Positions 55,768 to 64,000 of a stretch of 64,000 bases of DNA are shown here, one piece after another. Each line of letters begins with the position of its first letter. Within the stretch, counting starts at the first letter, position 1. The stretch is from Paractinoplanes pyxinae. Its GTDB lineage: Bacteria; Actinomycetota; Actinomycetes; Mycobacteriales; Micromonosporaceae. Under the pieces are notes generated by a model that saw only the letters and a list, made by a program, of their open reading frames with translations, was not told the DNA's origin and made no database searches. Both the position numbers and the translations under genes were made by a program. The stretch covers positions 277,625 through 341,624 of the forward strand of contig NZ_JAPNTZ010000012.1 of NCBI RefSeq assembly GCF_026626335.1. Direction: 5' to 3'.

Positions 55768-56526
55768 CTAGCCCGTGCGGAGGGCCGAGATGAGGCGGGA
55801 GTCCCCGGTCACTACCAGGCGTTCGGTGTCGATCCGCCCCATCAGCATCAGCAGCAGATCGCTGGCCGTGCCGGTCGCCTGACCGCGGGCGTGATGGTCG
55901 TCGGAGTCGAGGATCGTGCCCGTGTCGAGCAGGGCCACCCCGGGGCCGCGCAGCCGCACGAACCACTCGTAGGCCGCGTCCGTCGCCACCAGGTGGACGA
56001 CGCCGTGCAGGTCGGTCGGGCCCTTGCGGCGGCCGGCCGGCAGCCACGTGTCCAGCACCTCGTTGACCCCGTCGGCGGCCAGCTTGGCCTCGATCGGCGT
56101 GGCCCGCTCGGCCGCCGATTCGGCGTCCCAGCGGTGCACCGAGACCTCGTGGGCCATGCGGCGCTGCCAGAACGACGCCTTCTTGGCCTGCGGCGCCCAG
56201 TTCCACGCGGGGAAGTCGGCGTCCAGGGCCTCGAGCGTCTCGATCGTGCCGGTGAGCTCGCGGCGCAGGCCGTCGAGCGCGGCCTCCCACTCGGGGCGGG
56301 GCGGCACCTCGGCCGTCTCGGGCCGGTCGGTGACGCCGCGGGCGGCCACCTCGCGCACCCAGTGCAGTTCGGAGGTGAGGTGCTCGACCAGGTCGGCCAC
56401 CGTCCACCCGGGGCACGAGGGCACGGGCGCGGCCGGGCCGGCCTGGGCGACGGCGTCCTGCAGCGCGGGGCTGTCGGCCCGCAACGCGGCCAGCCAGAAG
56501 TCCTTTGTCGCGTGCAGCCTGTTCAT
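55768..56526 (-). CDS. Mycothiol-dependent maleylpyruvate isomerase-like (DinB fold) protein
   Basis: The 252-residue protein has the N-terminal MDMPI pattern WTVADLVEHLTSELHWV and a second metal-binding stretch MAHEVSVHRWDAES, together giving the His triad of the family. Such actinobacterial proteins are thought to use mycothiol as cofactor. The substrate is unknown. ATG 56526 is used; the frame extends 32 residues upstream with no similarity. It is divergent from murB. Confidence 0.85.
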   Translation of the reverse strand: MNRLHATKDFWLAALRADSPALQDAVAQAGPAAPVPSCPGWTVADLVEHLTSELHWVREVAARGVTDRPETAEVPPRPEWEAALDGLRRELTGTIETLEALDADFPAWNWAPQAKKASFWQRRMAHEVSVHRWDAESAAERATPIEAKLAADGVNEVLDTWLPAGRRKGPTDLHGVVHLVATDAAYEWFVRLRGPGVALLDTGTILDSDDHHARGQATGTASDLLLMLMGRIDTERLVVTGDSRLISALRTG

Positions 56527-56595
56527 CGCCTTGCTCTCCGCTCCACCGGACCGCCGATGAGAATGCCCCGAACCGTTGAGCCTAGGGTGGTTGCC

Positions 56596-57630
56596 GTGCC
56601 TGACGCTACCGCCGCCCCGCAAACCGACCTCTCGGCGTACACGACGCTACGCCTAGGCGGCCCGGCCGGCATCTTGACGGTCGCCACCGAAACGGATCAA
56701 GTGGTTGATACGGTGCGTAACTCCGCCGGCAAGGTGCTGATCCTGGCCGGCGGCAGCAACGTGGTGATCGGCGACAAGGGCTTCGACGGCACCGTCCTGC
56801 TGCTGCGCACCCGGGGCGTACGGGTGGTGGAAGAGCACGAGAGCAGCGTCGTGGTCCGGGTCGCGGCCGGCGAGCCGTGGGACGACTTCGTGGCGTACGC
56901 GGTGGAACGGGGTTTCTCCGGCGTCGAGTGCCTGAGCGGGATCCCCGGCTCGGCCGGCGCCACCCCGATCCAGAACGTCGGCGCGTACGGGCAAGAGGTC
57001 GCGCACACCATCGTGGCCGTCCACGCGTACGACCGGGAAACCGGCGCCATCCGGGTGATGCCCGCGGCCGAGTGCGGCTTCGCGTACCGGGCCAGCGTGT
57101 TCAAGCACAACGACCGCTACGTGGTGCTCGAGGTCGACTTCCGGCTGGCCCGCTCGTCCGAGTCGGCGCCGATCCGCTACGCCGAGCTGGCCCGCAACCT
57201 GGGCGTCGAGGTGGGCGACCGGGTTCCGCTGCAGCTGGCCCGCGACACCGTGCGCAAGCTGCGGGAGCAGAAGGGCATGGTGCTCGACCCGGACGACCGC
57301 GACACCTGGTCGGTCGGCTCCTTCTTCACCAACCCGGTGGTGAGCGCGGCCGAGTGGGCGGCGCTCGGGCTCGACGCCCCGCACTGGCCGGGCGACGACG
57401 GCACGGTGAAGATCCCGGCGGCGTGGCTGATCGAGCACGCCGGCTTCGCCAAGGGCTTCGCCGGCGACGGGGTGGCCATCTCGAGCAAGCACACGCTGGC
57501 GCTGATCAACCGCGGCCCGGGCACCACAGAGGCTTTGCTCGGCCTGGCCCGGACGGTTCGTGACGGCGTACGGGCGAAATTCGGGGTTGAACTGCACCCC
57601 GAACCCGTGCTGATCAACTGTGCGCTGTAG
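56596..57630 (+). CDS. murB: UDP-N-acetylenolpyruvoylglucosamine reductase
   Basis: The 344-residue FAD enzyme reduces UDP-GlcNAc-enolpyruvate to UDP-MurNAc in peptidoglycan synthesis. It has LAGGSNVVIGD, GIPGSAGATPIQNVGAYGQE (FAD site), the catalytic Ser in WSVGSFFTNPVV, and the late Glu in HPEPVLINC. GTG 56596 begins just before TTLRLGGPA; ATG 56563 would add 11 residues. Type I-like layout. Confidence 0.95.
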   Translation: MPDATAAPQTDLSAYTTLRLGGPAGILTVATETDQVVDTVRNSAGKVLILAGGSNVVIGDKGFDGTVLLLRTRGVRVVEEHESSVVVRVAAGEPWDDFVAYAVERGFSGVECLSGIPGSAGATPIQNVGAYGQEVAHTIVAVHAYDRETGAIRVMPAAECGFAYRASVFKHNDRYVVLEVDFRLARSSESAPIRYAELARNLGVEVGDRVPLQLARDTVRKLREQKGMVLDPDDRDTWSVGSFFTNPVVSAAEWAALGLDAPHWPGDDGTVKIPAAWLIEHAGFAKGFAGDGVAISSKHTLALINRGPGTTEALLGLARTVRDGVRAKFGVELHPEPVLINCAL

Positions 57631-57633
57631 GCC

Positions 57634-58125
57634 TCAGTCCCAGCCGAAGACCTGCGTGTAGTACGGAACGCCGTTGGTCGCGTAGACCACGCCGGTGCCG
57701 ATCGAGTGGGCGCCGCAGTTCAGCATGTTGGCGCGGTGCCGCGGGCTGGCCATCCAGGCCCGGATGACCTCGCTCGCGGTGCGATAGCCCCACGCGATGT
57801 TCTCGCCGGCGGGCTGCTCGTAGCCGGCCAGATGTGACCTTCGTACGAAGGTGGTGCCGTCGCTCCAGACGTGGCTGAACCGGCCGGTGCGCGCCATGTA
57901 GAAGCTCTGCCGCACCGAGGCGACGGTCAGCTCCCTGTCCACCGCGAGCAGGCGCCGGCACCCGTTGGCCCAGCGCTGCTGGTTGGTCATGGTGACCACC
58001 TGGGACATCAGCACGCGGGGCGAGACAACGCCGGGCGCCTCCGCGTGGGCCGCCACGGGTACGGCCAGCGACGCGGCCGTGGTGACGGTGAGCAGGACGA
58101 GACGTCGCACCACCAGGTGGAGCAC
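57634..58125 (-). CDS. Secreted CAP-domain (SCP-like) protein
   Basis: The 163-residue secreted protein has a signal peptide (LVVRRLVLLTVTTAASLAVP, ending near AHA) and a CAP domain: a helix LAVDRELTVASVRQSFYMA, FSHVWSDGTTF, AGENIAWGYRTASEVIRAWM, SPRHRANMLN and YYTQVFGWD. GTG 58125 is preceded by AGAGGAGG. CAP proteins act on lipids, peptides or walls; the function is unknown. Confidence 0.9.
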   Translation of the reverse strand: MLHLVVRRLVLLTVTTAASLAVPVAAHAEAPGVVSPRVLMSQVVTMTNQQRWANGCRRLLAVDRELTVASVRQSFYMARTGRFSHVWSDGTTFVRRSHLAGYEQPAGENIAWGYRTASEVIRAWMASPRHRANMLNCGAHSIGTGVVYATNGVPYYTQVFGWD

Positions 58126-58496
58126 GGTTGCCTCCTCTTTCCGGGGCCGAGTCGCCCACCAGGGCTGAGTTGCCCCATAGAGACATGGCATCCGTTTTCT
58201 GGCCGTACGTCCCATCTTTGCCGGAAACCGGAATCCCGGGCCGAAAAATTTGTCAGGCTGAAGGGATTCGCGTGATCGCGCAGCCGGCAAGGTTTAGCTC
58301 GCTAAACTTTCACTGTCCGTAAATAGACCGTGACATCACGCTATCGTGAGCTTTGCGCGGTTGATTCCGCCGCCGACGGTCGCGCCGACGGCGCCGAGCA
58401 CACGACAACGACCCTCTCACCGGGCGCCTAGGCGCGCGGCGGGCGGTCGTGTCCGGACACGAGCACCAGCGAGGGGTGGGGCAGGGTGAGCACAGG
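58126..58496. other. Intergenic region with a 16-base palindrome
   Basis: This 371-base gap separates the CAP gene from the response regulator. It holds GTTTAGC-TC-GCTAAAC at 58292-58307, a perfect 7-base inverted repeat in an AT-richer stretch, with no gene that I can support. The palindrome lies about 190 bases before the regulator's ATG. Confidence 0.6.
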
Positions 58497-59195
58497 ATGA
58501 GTCGCCTACTCGTCGTCGAGGACGATCCGGACATCGCACTGGCTCTGCGGATGCTGTTCAGCCGGGCGGGCTACGAGGTGGCGCACGCCGGGGACGGCCG
58601 TACCGGTCTCAAGGAGGCGTACGCCGAGCACCCCGATCTGGTGGTGCTGGACGTCGGCCTGCCCGAGATGGACGGCTGGCAGGTGCTCGAGCGTCTGCGC
58701 GACGTCTCCGACGTGCCGGTGCTGGTGCTGACCGCGCACGGCCAGGAGGCCGAGAAGGTGCGCGGCCTGCGCGGCGGCGCCGACGACTACCTGACCAAGC
58801 CGTTCGCCAACAACGAACTGCTGGCCCGGGTCGAAGCCCTGCTGCGGCGCTCGTCGAGCGGGCAGAACAGCTGGGCCAGCCAGGTCTACGACGACGGTCT
58901 GGTGCACCTCGACCCGACCAAGCGGCGGGTCTATGTCAAGGGCGACGAGAAGCGCCTCACGCCCACCGAGTTCCGGCTGCTCAACGCCCTCGTGCGGCAC
59001 GCCGGGGCGGTGCTCAGCCCCAACCAGCTGCTGACCCAGGCCTGGGACGACCCCACCGGCATCGGGCAGGAGCGGGTGAAGTTCGCCGTGCTGCGGCTGC
59101 GCCGCAAGCTCGGCTGGTCCGATCCCGACGAGTCGCCCATCGAATCCGTACGCGGGTTCGGCTACCGCTACCGCCGGCCCGGCGGAGAGGCCTGA
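58497..59195 (+). CDS. OmpR/PhoB-family response regulator
   Basis: The 232-residue regulator has a receiver domain with Asp52 in LVVLDVGLPEMDG, acidic pocket VEDDPD, and Lys in DDYLTKPFANNEL. A winged helix follows (RLTPTEFRLLNALVRHAG and RVKFAVLRLRRKLGW). No histidine kinase gene is adjacent. It sits just upstream of the chemotaxis operon, which may or may not be its target. ATG 58497 is preceded by AGG only; GTG 58449 is possible. Confidence 0.9.
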   Translation: MSRLLVVEDDPDIALALRMLFSRAGYEVAHAGDGRTGLKEAYAEHPDLVVLDVGLPEMDGWQVLERLRDVSDVPVLVLTAHGQEAEKVRGLRGGADDYLTKPFANNELLARVEALLRRSSSGQNSWASQVYDDGLVHLDPTKRRVYVKGDEKRLTPTEFRLLNALVRHAGAVLSPNQLLTQAWDDPTGIGQERVKFAVLRLRRKLGWSDPDESPIESVRGFGYRYRRPGGEA

Positions 59196-59222
59196 TTTCC
59201 CTTCGGGAGTGGAACAGGTGCG

Positions 59223-59250
59223 CTCAGGTGACCCGGACCCGGGTCGATGA
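59223..59250 (+). promoter_or_regulatory. Candidate FliA-type promoter upstream of cheA
   Basis: CTCA (59223-59226), 16 bases, then GTCGATGA (59243-59250) resembles the flagellar sigma consensus (TAAA-N15-GCCGATAA in enterobacteria; a CTCA-N15-17-GCCGAA form is reported for Actinoplanes). It lies 34 bases before the cheA start. Confidence 0.4.
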
Positions 59251-59283
59251 GGGCCTTGGACCGCCGAGCAGGAGGTAACGAGC

Positions 59284-61629
59284 GTGGAAGACCTTGGTGA
59301 GATCGTTGGCGAATTCCTCATGGAAAGCCACGAGAACCTGGACCAGATCGACCGTGATCTGGTGGAGCTCGAGCAGGACCCGAACTCCCGCGATCTGATC
59401 TCGCGCATCTTCCGGGCGATCCACACGATCAAGGGCACCAGCGGCTTCCTGGCCTTCGGGCGCCTCGAGAAGCTGGCCCACGCCGGCGAGTCGCTGCTGT
59501 CCAAGTTGCGCGACGGTGTGCTGCCGGTGACGCCGACGACGATCACCACCCTGCTCGCCACCATCGACGGCGTGCGCTCGATCCTGGCCTCCATCGAGGA
59601 GACACAGGCCGAGGGCGACGTCGACATCGAGAGCATCATCGAGCAGGTCAACGCCCAGATGAACGCGGGCGAGGCGCCGCCGGCCGCCGCGCCGGCTCCG
59701 GCGGCGGAAACCGCTGAGGCGCCGCAGCCGCTGGAGGAGACGCCCGTACGCCCGGCGCCGGAACCGGTCGAGAACCAGCGCAAGCCGATCGGCGAGATCC
59801 TGGTCGAGACCGGCGCGGCTCAGGCCCAGGACGTCGGCTCGGCTCTGGCCCAGCAGATCGAGGGCGACGAGCGCAAGCTGGGCACGATCCTGCTCGACGA
59901 GGGCAAGGCCCAGCCGGCCGCGGTCAGCGAGGCCCTGCAGGCCCAGACGCCCAAGCGCAGCATCGCCGACAGCGCCATCCGGGTCGACGTCGACCTGCTC
60001 GACACGTTGATGAACATGGTCGGCGAGCTCGTGCTGGCCCGCAACCAGCTGGTCCGGGGCGTCATGGAGACCGGCGACGCCACGCTCGTGCGCAGCGCCC
60101 AGCGGCTCGGCATGATCACCAGTGAGCTGCAAGAGGGCATCATGAAGACCCGCATGCAGCCCATCGAGCACATCTGGTCGAAGCTGCCGCGAGTCGTCCG
60201 GGACCTCAGCCAGTCGCTCGGCAAGCAGGTCCAGCTGGTCATGCAGGGCAAGGAGACCGAGCTCGACCGCAGCCTGCTCGAGGCGGTCAAGGACCCGCTG
60301 ACCCACCTGGTGCGCAACGCGGTCGACCACGGCATCGAGAACCCGGACCAGCGGATCGCCACCGGCAAGGGCCCCGAGGGCACGCTCACGCTGCGCGCCT
60401 ATCACGAGGGCGGGCACGTGGCGGTCGAGGTGGCCGACGACGGCGCCGGGCTCAACGTGGAGCGGATCGCGCAGAAGGCGGTCGAGAACGGACTGCTGCG
60501 GCCGGATCAGATCCCCAACATGGACCGCCGCGACATCATGGCGATGGTCTTCCAGCCCGGCTTCTCCACGGCGGCCAAGGTCACCAACGTCTCCGGCCGC
60601 GGCGTCGGCATGGACGTCGTCAAGACCAACATCGAGAACATCGGCGGTGCGGTCAGCGTCGACTCCACGCCCGGCGAGGGTACGGTCTGGCGCCTCACCA
60701 TCCCGCTGACCCTGGCCATCATTCAGGCCCTGACCGTCGACTGCGGCGACCAGCGCTACGTCGTGCCTCAGGTCGCGGTCCTCGAGCTGGTCTTCATCGA
60801 CGGGCAGTCCACCAAGATCGAGTACGCCTCAGGCGCCCCCGTCTACCGCCTGCGCGGCAAGCTGCTCCCGCTGGTGCGGCTCGACCGGGCGCTGGGCCTG
60901 GACGTCGGGGCCGACGAGGGCGTCTACATCATGGTGCTGCAGGCCGACGGCCGCCGGTTCGGCCTGGTCGTCGACCGGGTGCTCAACACCGAAGAGGTCG
61001 TCGTCAAGGCGCTCAACAGCCGGTTCAAGGACATCGGCCTGTACGCCGGCGCGACCATCCTCGGCGACGGCAAGGTGGGCCTGATCCTCGATGTCTCGTC
61101 GCTGGCCCGGCGCAGCCACCTGACCGCGGACGCCGAGCGGCAGAACCTGGAGGCCTCGGCCCGGGCCGGCAAGGGCGCCGGATCGGGCGAGCGGCTGCTG
61201 GTCACGGCGGTCGGCGAGCGCCGGGTGGCGATCCCGCTCGACACCGTCACCCGGCTCGAGGAGTTCCCGCGCAACCGCATCGAGCACGCCGGCTCGCGGG
61301 AGGTCGTGCAGTACCGCGGCCAGATCCTGCCCCTGGTGCGGCTGTCGCACCTGCTCGGGGCGTACGGCGAGGAACCCGAGGGCGACACCGTGTCGGTCGT
61401 CGTCTACAGCGAGGGCGCCCGCAGCGTGGCCCTGGTCGTCGACCGGATCGTGGACATCGCCGAGAACTCGACGACGGCCCGCCGCGACGCCGAGGAGGAC
61501 GGCCTGGTCGGCACCGCGGTCATCCAGCAGCGGGTGACCGAACTGCTGGACGTGCGCCGGGCCATCCTCGCGGCCGACCCCAACTTCTACACCGACCTGG
61601 AAAACGACGAGTTGCTGGTGGAGGCCTGA
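59284..61629 (+). CDS. cheA: Chemotaxis histidine kinase CheA with two CheW-like domains
   Basis: The 781-residue kinase has an HPt domain with the phosphorylated His47 in RAIHTIKG, a Pro/Ala linker, two short helical repeats (about 166-190 and 198-222: IGEILVETG and LGTILLDEG patterns), the dimer domain (from about 232), the ATPase domain (N box HLVRNAVDHGIENP near 341-353, G1 VADDGAGL near 383) and two CheW-like domains (about 476-610 and 636-770). It passes phosphate to CheY and CheB. GTG 59284 has AGGAGGT seven bases upstream. No classical CheY-binding P2 domain is seen. Confidence 0.96.
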   Translation: MEDLGEIVGEFLMESHENLDQIDRDLVELEQDPNSRDLISRIFRAIHTIKGTSGFLAFGRLEKLAHAGESLLSKLRDGVLPVTPTTITTLLATIDGVRSILASIEETQAEGDVDIESIIEQVNAQMNAGEAPPAAAPAPAAETAEAPQPLEETPVRPAPEPVENQRKPIGEILVETGAAQAQDVGSALAQQIEGDERKLGTILLDEGKAQPAAVSEALQAQTPKRSIADSAIRVDVDLLDTLMNMVGELVLARNQLVRGVMETGDATLVRSAQRLGMITSELQEGIMKTRMQPIEHIWSKLPRVVRDLSQSLGKQVQLVMQGKETELDRSLLEAVKDPLTHLVRNAVDHGIENPDQRIATGKGPEGTLTLRAYHEGGHVAVEVADDGAGLNVERIAQKAVENGLLRPDQIPNMDRRDIMAMVFQPGFSTAAKVTNVSGRGVGMDVVKTNIENIGGAVSVDSTPGEGTVWRLTIPLTLAIIQALTVDCGDQRYVVPQVAVLELVFIDGQSTKIEYASGAPVYRLRGKLLPLVRLDRALGLDVGADEGVYIMVLQADGRRFGLVVDRVLNTEEVVVKALNSRFKDIGLYAGATILGDGKVGLILDVSSLARRSHLTADAERQNLEASARAGKGAGSGERLLVTAVGERRVAIPLDTVTRLEEFPRNRIEHAGSREVVQYRGQILPLVRLSHLLGAYGEEPEGDTVSVVVYSEGARSVALVVDRIVDIAENSTTARRDAEEDGLVGTAVIQQRVTELLDVRRAILAADPNFYTDLENDELLVEA

Positions 61630-61630
61630 G

Positions 61631-62068
61631 ATGGCGAGCCGACAATTCGCCACGTTCGAGGTGGCGAACCAGCTCTTCGGGGTCGAGGTGCACACGGTGC
61701 AGGAGGTGCTCTCGTACAGCGAGTACACCCCGGTGCCCCTCGCGCCGCCGGCCATCGGCGGGCTCTTCAACCTGCGGGGCCAGGTGATCGCGGCGGTCGA
61801 CCTGCGGGTGCAGCTCGGCATGGCCCGCAAGGCGCTCGAGGGCCAGGTGATGAACGTGATCCTGCGCGGTGACGGCGAACCGGTGAGCCTGGTCGTGGAC
61901 CGGATCGGCGAGGTGGTCGACCTCGACGACGACACGTTCGAGCCGCCGCCGGACACGCTCAGCGGGCCGACCCGGGAACTCGTGGTCGGAACGTTCAAGC
62001 TGGACGGCCGCCTGATGCTGGCCCTCGACGTCAACCAGGCCGTCGACACGCAACGCGTCACCACCTGA
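61631..62068 (+). CDS. cheW: Chemotaxis adaptor CheW
   Basis: The 145-residue adaptor links CheA to receptors. It has the CheW pattern FEVANQLFGVEVHTVQEVL, GLFNLRGQVIAAVDLR and VSLVVDRIGEVVDLD. It starts one base after the cheA stop and its own stop overlaps the next gene (TGATG). Confidence 0.96.
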   Translation: MASRQFATFEVANQLFGVEVHTVQEVLSYSEYTPVPLAPPAIGGLFNLRGQVIAAVDLRVQLGMARKALEGQVMNVILRGDGEPVSLVVDRIGEVVDLDDDTFEPPPDTLSGPTRELVVGTFKLDGRLMLALDVNQAVDTQRVTT

Positions 62069-62940
62069 TGTACAGCCTCGTCAGCGCCCCGGTGCTCGGC
62101 TTCGACCTGACCCGCCTCACCGGCGGGTCGGCCACGGCCGAGGTGATGCTGCGCGGCCTCCGGCTGCAGGCGGCCGACCTGCCGGTGCTCGCCGACCGGC
62201 TGCCGGACGAGGGCGTCCGGGGCCCGCTCTGGGTCGAGGTGGAGAGCGCCGCCCGCCGGATGCCGTCGCTCAAGGGACTCAACAAGGACGACGCCGCGGG
62301 CAGCCTGGCTCTGGTCGAGCGGGCGCCCATCGGCACCGTCGACTCGCTGCTGACCTGCCTGCGGTACGACGTGATGGCCTGGACCTGGACCGGCACCGGG
62401 CGTGACGCGCAGCAGAGCGAGGTGGCGGCGTCGGCGACGGCGCTGCTGTGCGACGCCGCCGTGGCCAGCTATCTGCGCGAAGTGCTCGACGCCGACACCC
62501 GCCGCGGGCTGGGCGCCGGCTGGGTCGCCGCCATGCGCAAGCTGCCGACGGGCGCCCCGATCGACCTCGGCCCGCACCACTACACGGTCTCCGCCCTGCT
62601 CGACCGGCTGCGGTCGCTGCGCTCGAACGATCTGAGCCGGCTCATCGCCTCGGCCGAGGACTCGCGGCGCAATGCGGGCGGCTGGTCGCCGGCCGTGCAT
62701 TCGGCGTCCTGGGCGGCCTATCTGTCCGATCGGGTCCGTACGGCGGCCGCAGCGCAGATGCTGTTGGTGCAGGCCGTCGACACGGCCGGTATCCCGCTGG
62801 CCGACCGGGCCGGCGGTGTCTGGAACATGCTCAGCGGCGCGGTGCAGGCGCTGGTCGTACGCGACCTGCTCGACACCTCGACCGCTCATCGGCTGCTCGC
62901 CCCGGTGGTCGCGGCCCTCGGCCCCGCGTGGCTCGGGTAA
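62068..62940 (+). CDS. Protein of unknown function inside the chemotaxis operon
   Basis: The 290-residue protein is soluble and largely helical, with Ala and Leu-rich stretches (ALLCDAAVASYLREVLDAD, RTAAAAQMLLVQAVDTAG). The order between cheW and cheB, with overlap at its start (TGATG) and a good ribosome binding site for cheB after it, makes a role in chemotaxis likely. It is not CheR, CheD or CheC by any motif I can see. Confidence 0.6.
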   Translation: MYSLVSAPVLGFDLTRLTGGSATAEVMLRGLRLQAADLPVLADRLPDEGVRGPLWVEVESAARRMPSLKGLNKDDAAGSLALVERAPIGTVDSLLTCLRYDVMAWTWTGTGRDAQQSEVAASATALLCDAAVASYLREVLDADTRRGLGAGWVAAMRKLPTGAPIDLGPHHYTVSALLDRLRSLRSNDLSRLIASAEDSRRNAGGWSPAVHSASWAAYLSDRVRTAAAAQMLLVQAVDTAGIPLADRAGGVWNMLSGAVQALVVRDLLDTSTAHRLLAPVVAALGPAWLG

Positions 62941-62953
62941 GGGAGGTGACCGG

Positions 62954-64000
62954 ATGATTTCGGTCCTCGTCGTCGACGACTCGGTGGTCGTCCGTCGCTT
63001 GATCGTCGACGCCCTCGGTGGCGCCGAGAACATCGAGGTCGTCGGCACGGCGTCCAACGGGCAGCTGGCCCAGGCCAAGATCGACCAGCTCAAGCCCGAC
63101 GTGATCACGATGGACATCGAGATGCCGCAGATGGACGGCATCACGGCGGTCCGGGAGCTGCGCAAGCGGCACAAGCAGACCCCCGTGATCATGTTCAGCA
63201 CGCTGTCCGCCTCGGGCGCGACGGCCACGCTGGAGGCCCTTTCGGCGGGCGCGACCGACTACGTGACCAAGCCGAGCAACGTCGGTTCGGTCGAGGAGTC
63301 GATCAAGGCGGTCCGTGAGGAGCTGGTACCCAAGATCTACGCCCTGGCCGGCAAGCGCCGCCCCGGGGCGGCTCCGGCCGCGCCCAGCGCTCCGGCCCGC
63401 CCGGCCACGCGGCCCGGCACCGCCCCGCCGCGCGCCGGCGTGCCGCCGACCGGGCCCGGCCGTCCGCCGGCCGGTCCGCCGGGTGCCCCGGCCCGCCCGG
63501 CCGCTCCACGCCGTACCGCACCCGGCGGCCGCATCGAGATCCTGGCCATCGGCTCCTCCACCGGCGGCCCGGACGCGCTGACCAAGGTGCTGACCGGGAT
63601 CCCGGCCGACATTCCGGTGCCCATCGTCATCACCCAGCACATGCCGCCCGTCTTCACCAAGATGTTCGCCGAGCGGCTGGACCGCAGCACGCCACTGCGG
63701 GTGGTCGAGGCCGGCGACGGCATGGAGCTGACGCCCGGCTGGGCCTACGTCGCGCCCGGCGACCAGCACCTCGTGCTGCACCGGCGGGGCACCACCACGC
63801 TCACCCAGCTCAGCGGCGCGCCGCCGGAGAACTCGTGCCGCCCGGCCGTGGACGTCATGTTCCGGTCGGTCGCGGCGCTGTACGGGGGTTCGGCGTACGC
63901 GGCCGTGCTGACCGGAATGGGCCACGACGGAAGAGGTGGTGCGAAGGTGCTGAGGGACGCGGGCGCCGAGGTGCTGGCCCAGGACGAGGCCACCTCGGTC
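62954..64000 (+). CDS. cheB: Chemotaxis protein-glutamate methylesterase CheB (cut by window edge)
   Basis: The frame is open from ATG 62954 to the window end (349 codons). A receiver domain with Asp54 in TMDIEMPQMDG is followed by a long Pro/Ala/Arg linker (about 138-190) and the methylesterase domain with Ser202 in GSSTGGP, His229 in TQHMPP and Asp325 in GMGHDG. CheB demethylates receptors and is activated by CheA. GGGAGGTGA lies just upstream. Only the last few C-terminal residues are missing. Confidence 0.96.
   Translation, partial: MISVLVVDDSVVVRRLIVDALGGAENIEVVGTASNGQLAQAKIDQLKPDVITMDIEMPQMDGITAVRELRKRHKQTPVIMFSTLSASGATATLEALSAGATDYVTKPSNVGSVEESIKAVREELVPKIYALAGKRRPGAAPAAPSAPARPATRPGTAPPRAGVPPTGPGRPPAGPPGAPARPAAPRRTAPGGRIEILAIGSSTGGPDALTKVLTGIPADIPVPIVITQHMPPVFTKMFAERLDRSTPLRVVEAGDGMELTPGWAYVAPGDQHLVLHRRGTTTLTQLSGAPPENSCRPAVDVMFRSVAALYGGSAYAAVLTGMGHDGRGGAKVLRDAGAEVLAQDEATSV

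Noticed and set aside
58449..58496. FliA-type promoter or longer start for the response regulator
   Set aside because: CTCACC near 58415 has no matching second element at 15-17 bases, and the added residues before ATG 58497 do not resemble a receiver domain.

Overview
This is chromosomal DNA of a high-GC actinobacterium, most likely a motile member of the Micromonosporaceae close to Actinoplanes. The evidence is very GC-rich coding with frequent GTG and TTG starts, mycothiol synthase (mshD), a GlnR-type regulator, a GroEL2-like chaperonin under two CIRCE operators, and a chemotaxis operon (cheA-cheW-unknown-cheB) of the kind expected in an actinomycete with flagellated spores. Genes are densely packed on both strands, with many ATGA, GTGA and TGATG overlaps. 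I see no tRNA, rRNA, CRISPR array, prophage or insertion sequence. The window cuts a gene at each end: a Cdc48-like ATPase on the left (minus strand) and cheB on the right.

Layout, left to right. At 0-4.5 kb are the Cdc48-like N-domain and an unusual secreted-type hydrolase fused to an ABC ATPase, with its permease. At 4.58-6.0 kb a SAM-I riboswitch precedes threonine synthase. At 6.3-9.2 kb are acetyltransferases and membrane proteins of unknown role. At 9.2-11.1 kb is CIRCE-controlled groEL, which shares a strong terminator with a 1,783-residue LAXTG-anchored surface protein made of twelve Ig-like repeats (11.15-16.5 kb). At 16.6-20.7 kb are glpD, DUF4031, an HD phosphohydrolase and a FUSC exporter. 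At 21-25.4 kb are a PrsW-family protease with a long GYG-x-QP repeat tail, an orphan GroES-like protein and an AI-2E family permease. At 25.4-26.8 kb a rhodanese/DUF1416 operon sits behind a 25-codon cysteine-rich leader peptide.

At 26.9-38.6 kb come a DUF2993 protein, a membrane protein, glnR, mshD, the phosphate operon pstSCAB behind a PHO box, a Nudix hydrolase, a Gfo/Idh/MocA oxidoreductase, and a DUF47 (PhoU-like) plus Pit pair with its own candidate PHO box. This gene group resembles the Streptomyces glnR/pst neighbourhood from memory. At 38.6-44.3 kb are a phospholipase-C-like protein that seems to have lost its catalytic residues, an ECF41 sigma factor, DUF402, DinG helicase and small unknowns. 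At 44.3-48.2 kb are a 34-residue membrane peptide, nitrobindin, a Fur-family regulator, YgfZ, a DUF849 (BKACE) enzyme and asparaginase. At 48.3-50.5 kb an XRE regulator, HbhA-like protein and DUF2516 trio matches the mycobacterial Rv0474-Rv0476 order. At 50.5-58.1 kb are secreted and membrane proteins, a LacI regulator with a GH1 beta-glucosidase, a mycothiol-dependent-type enzyme, murB and a CAP-domain protein. At 58.5-64.0 kb an OmpR-type response regulator precedes the chemotaxis operon.

Functional themes are nutrient sensing (nitrogen through GlnR, phosphate through Pst/Pit and PHO boxes, sulfur through the leader peptide and SAM riboswitch), envelope and surface proteins, and motility control. 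No single novel multi-gene defence or biosynthetic system is evident. The most interesting items are the cysteine leader peptide, the PrsW repeat tail, the hydrolase-ABC fusion, the unusual CheA and the unknown protein inside the che operon, and the pseudo-phospholipase. All family names come from recognising motifs in the translated sequence; nothing was searched.
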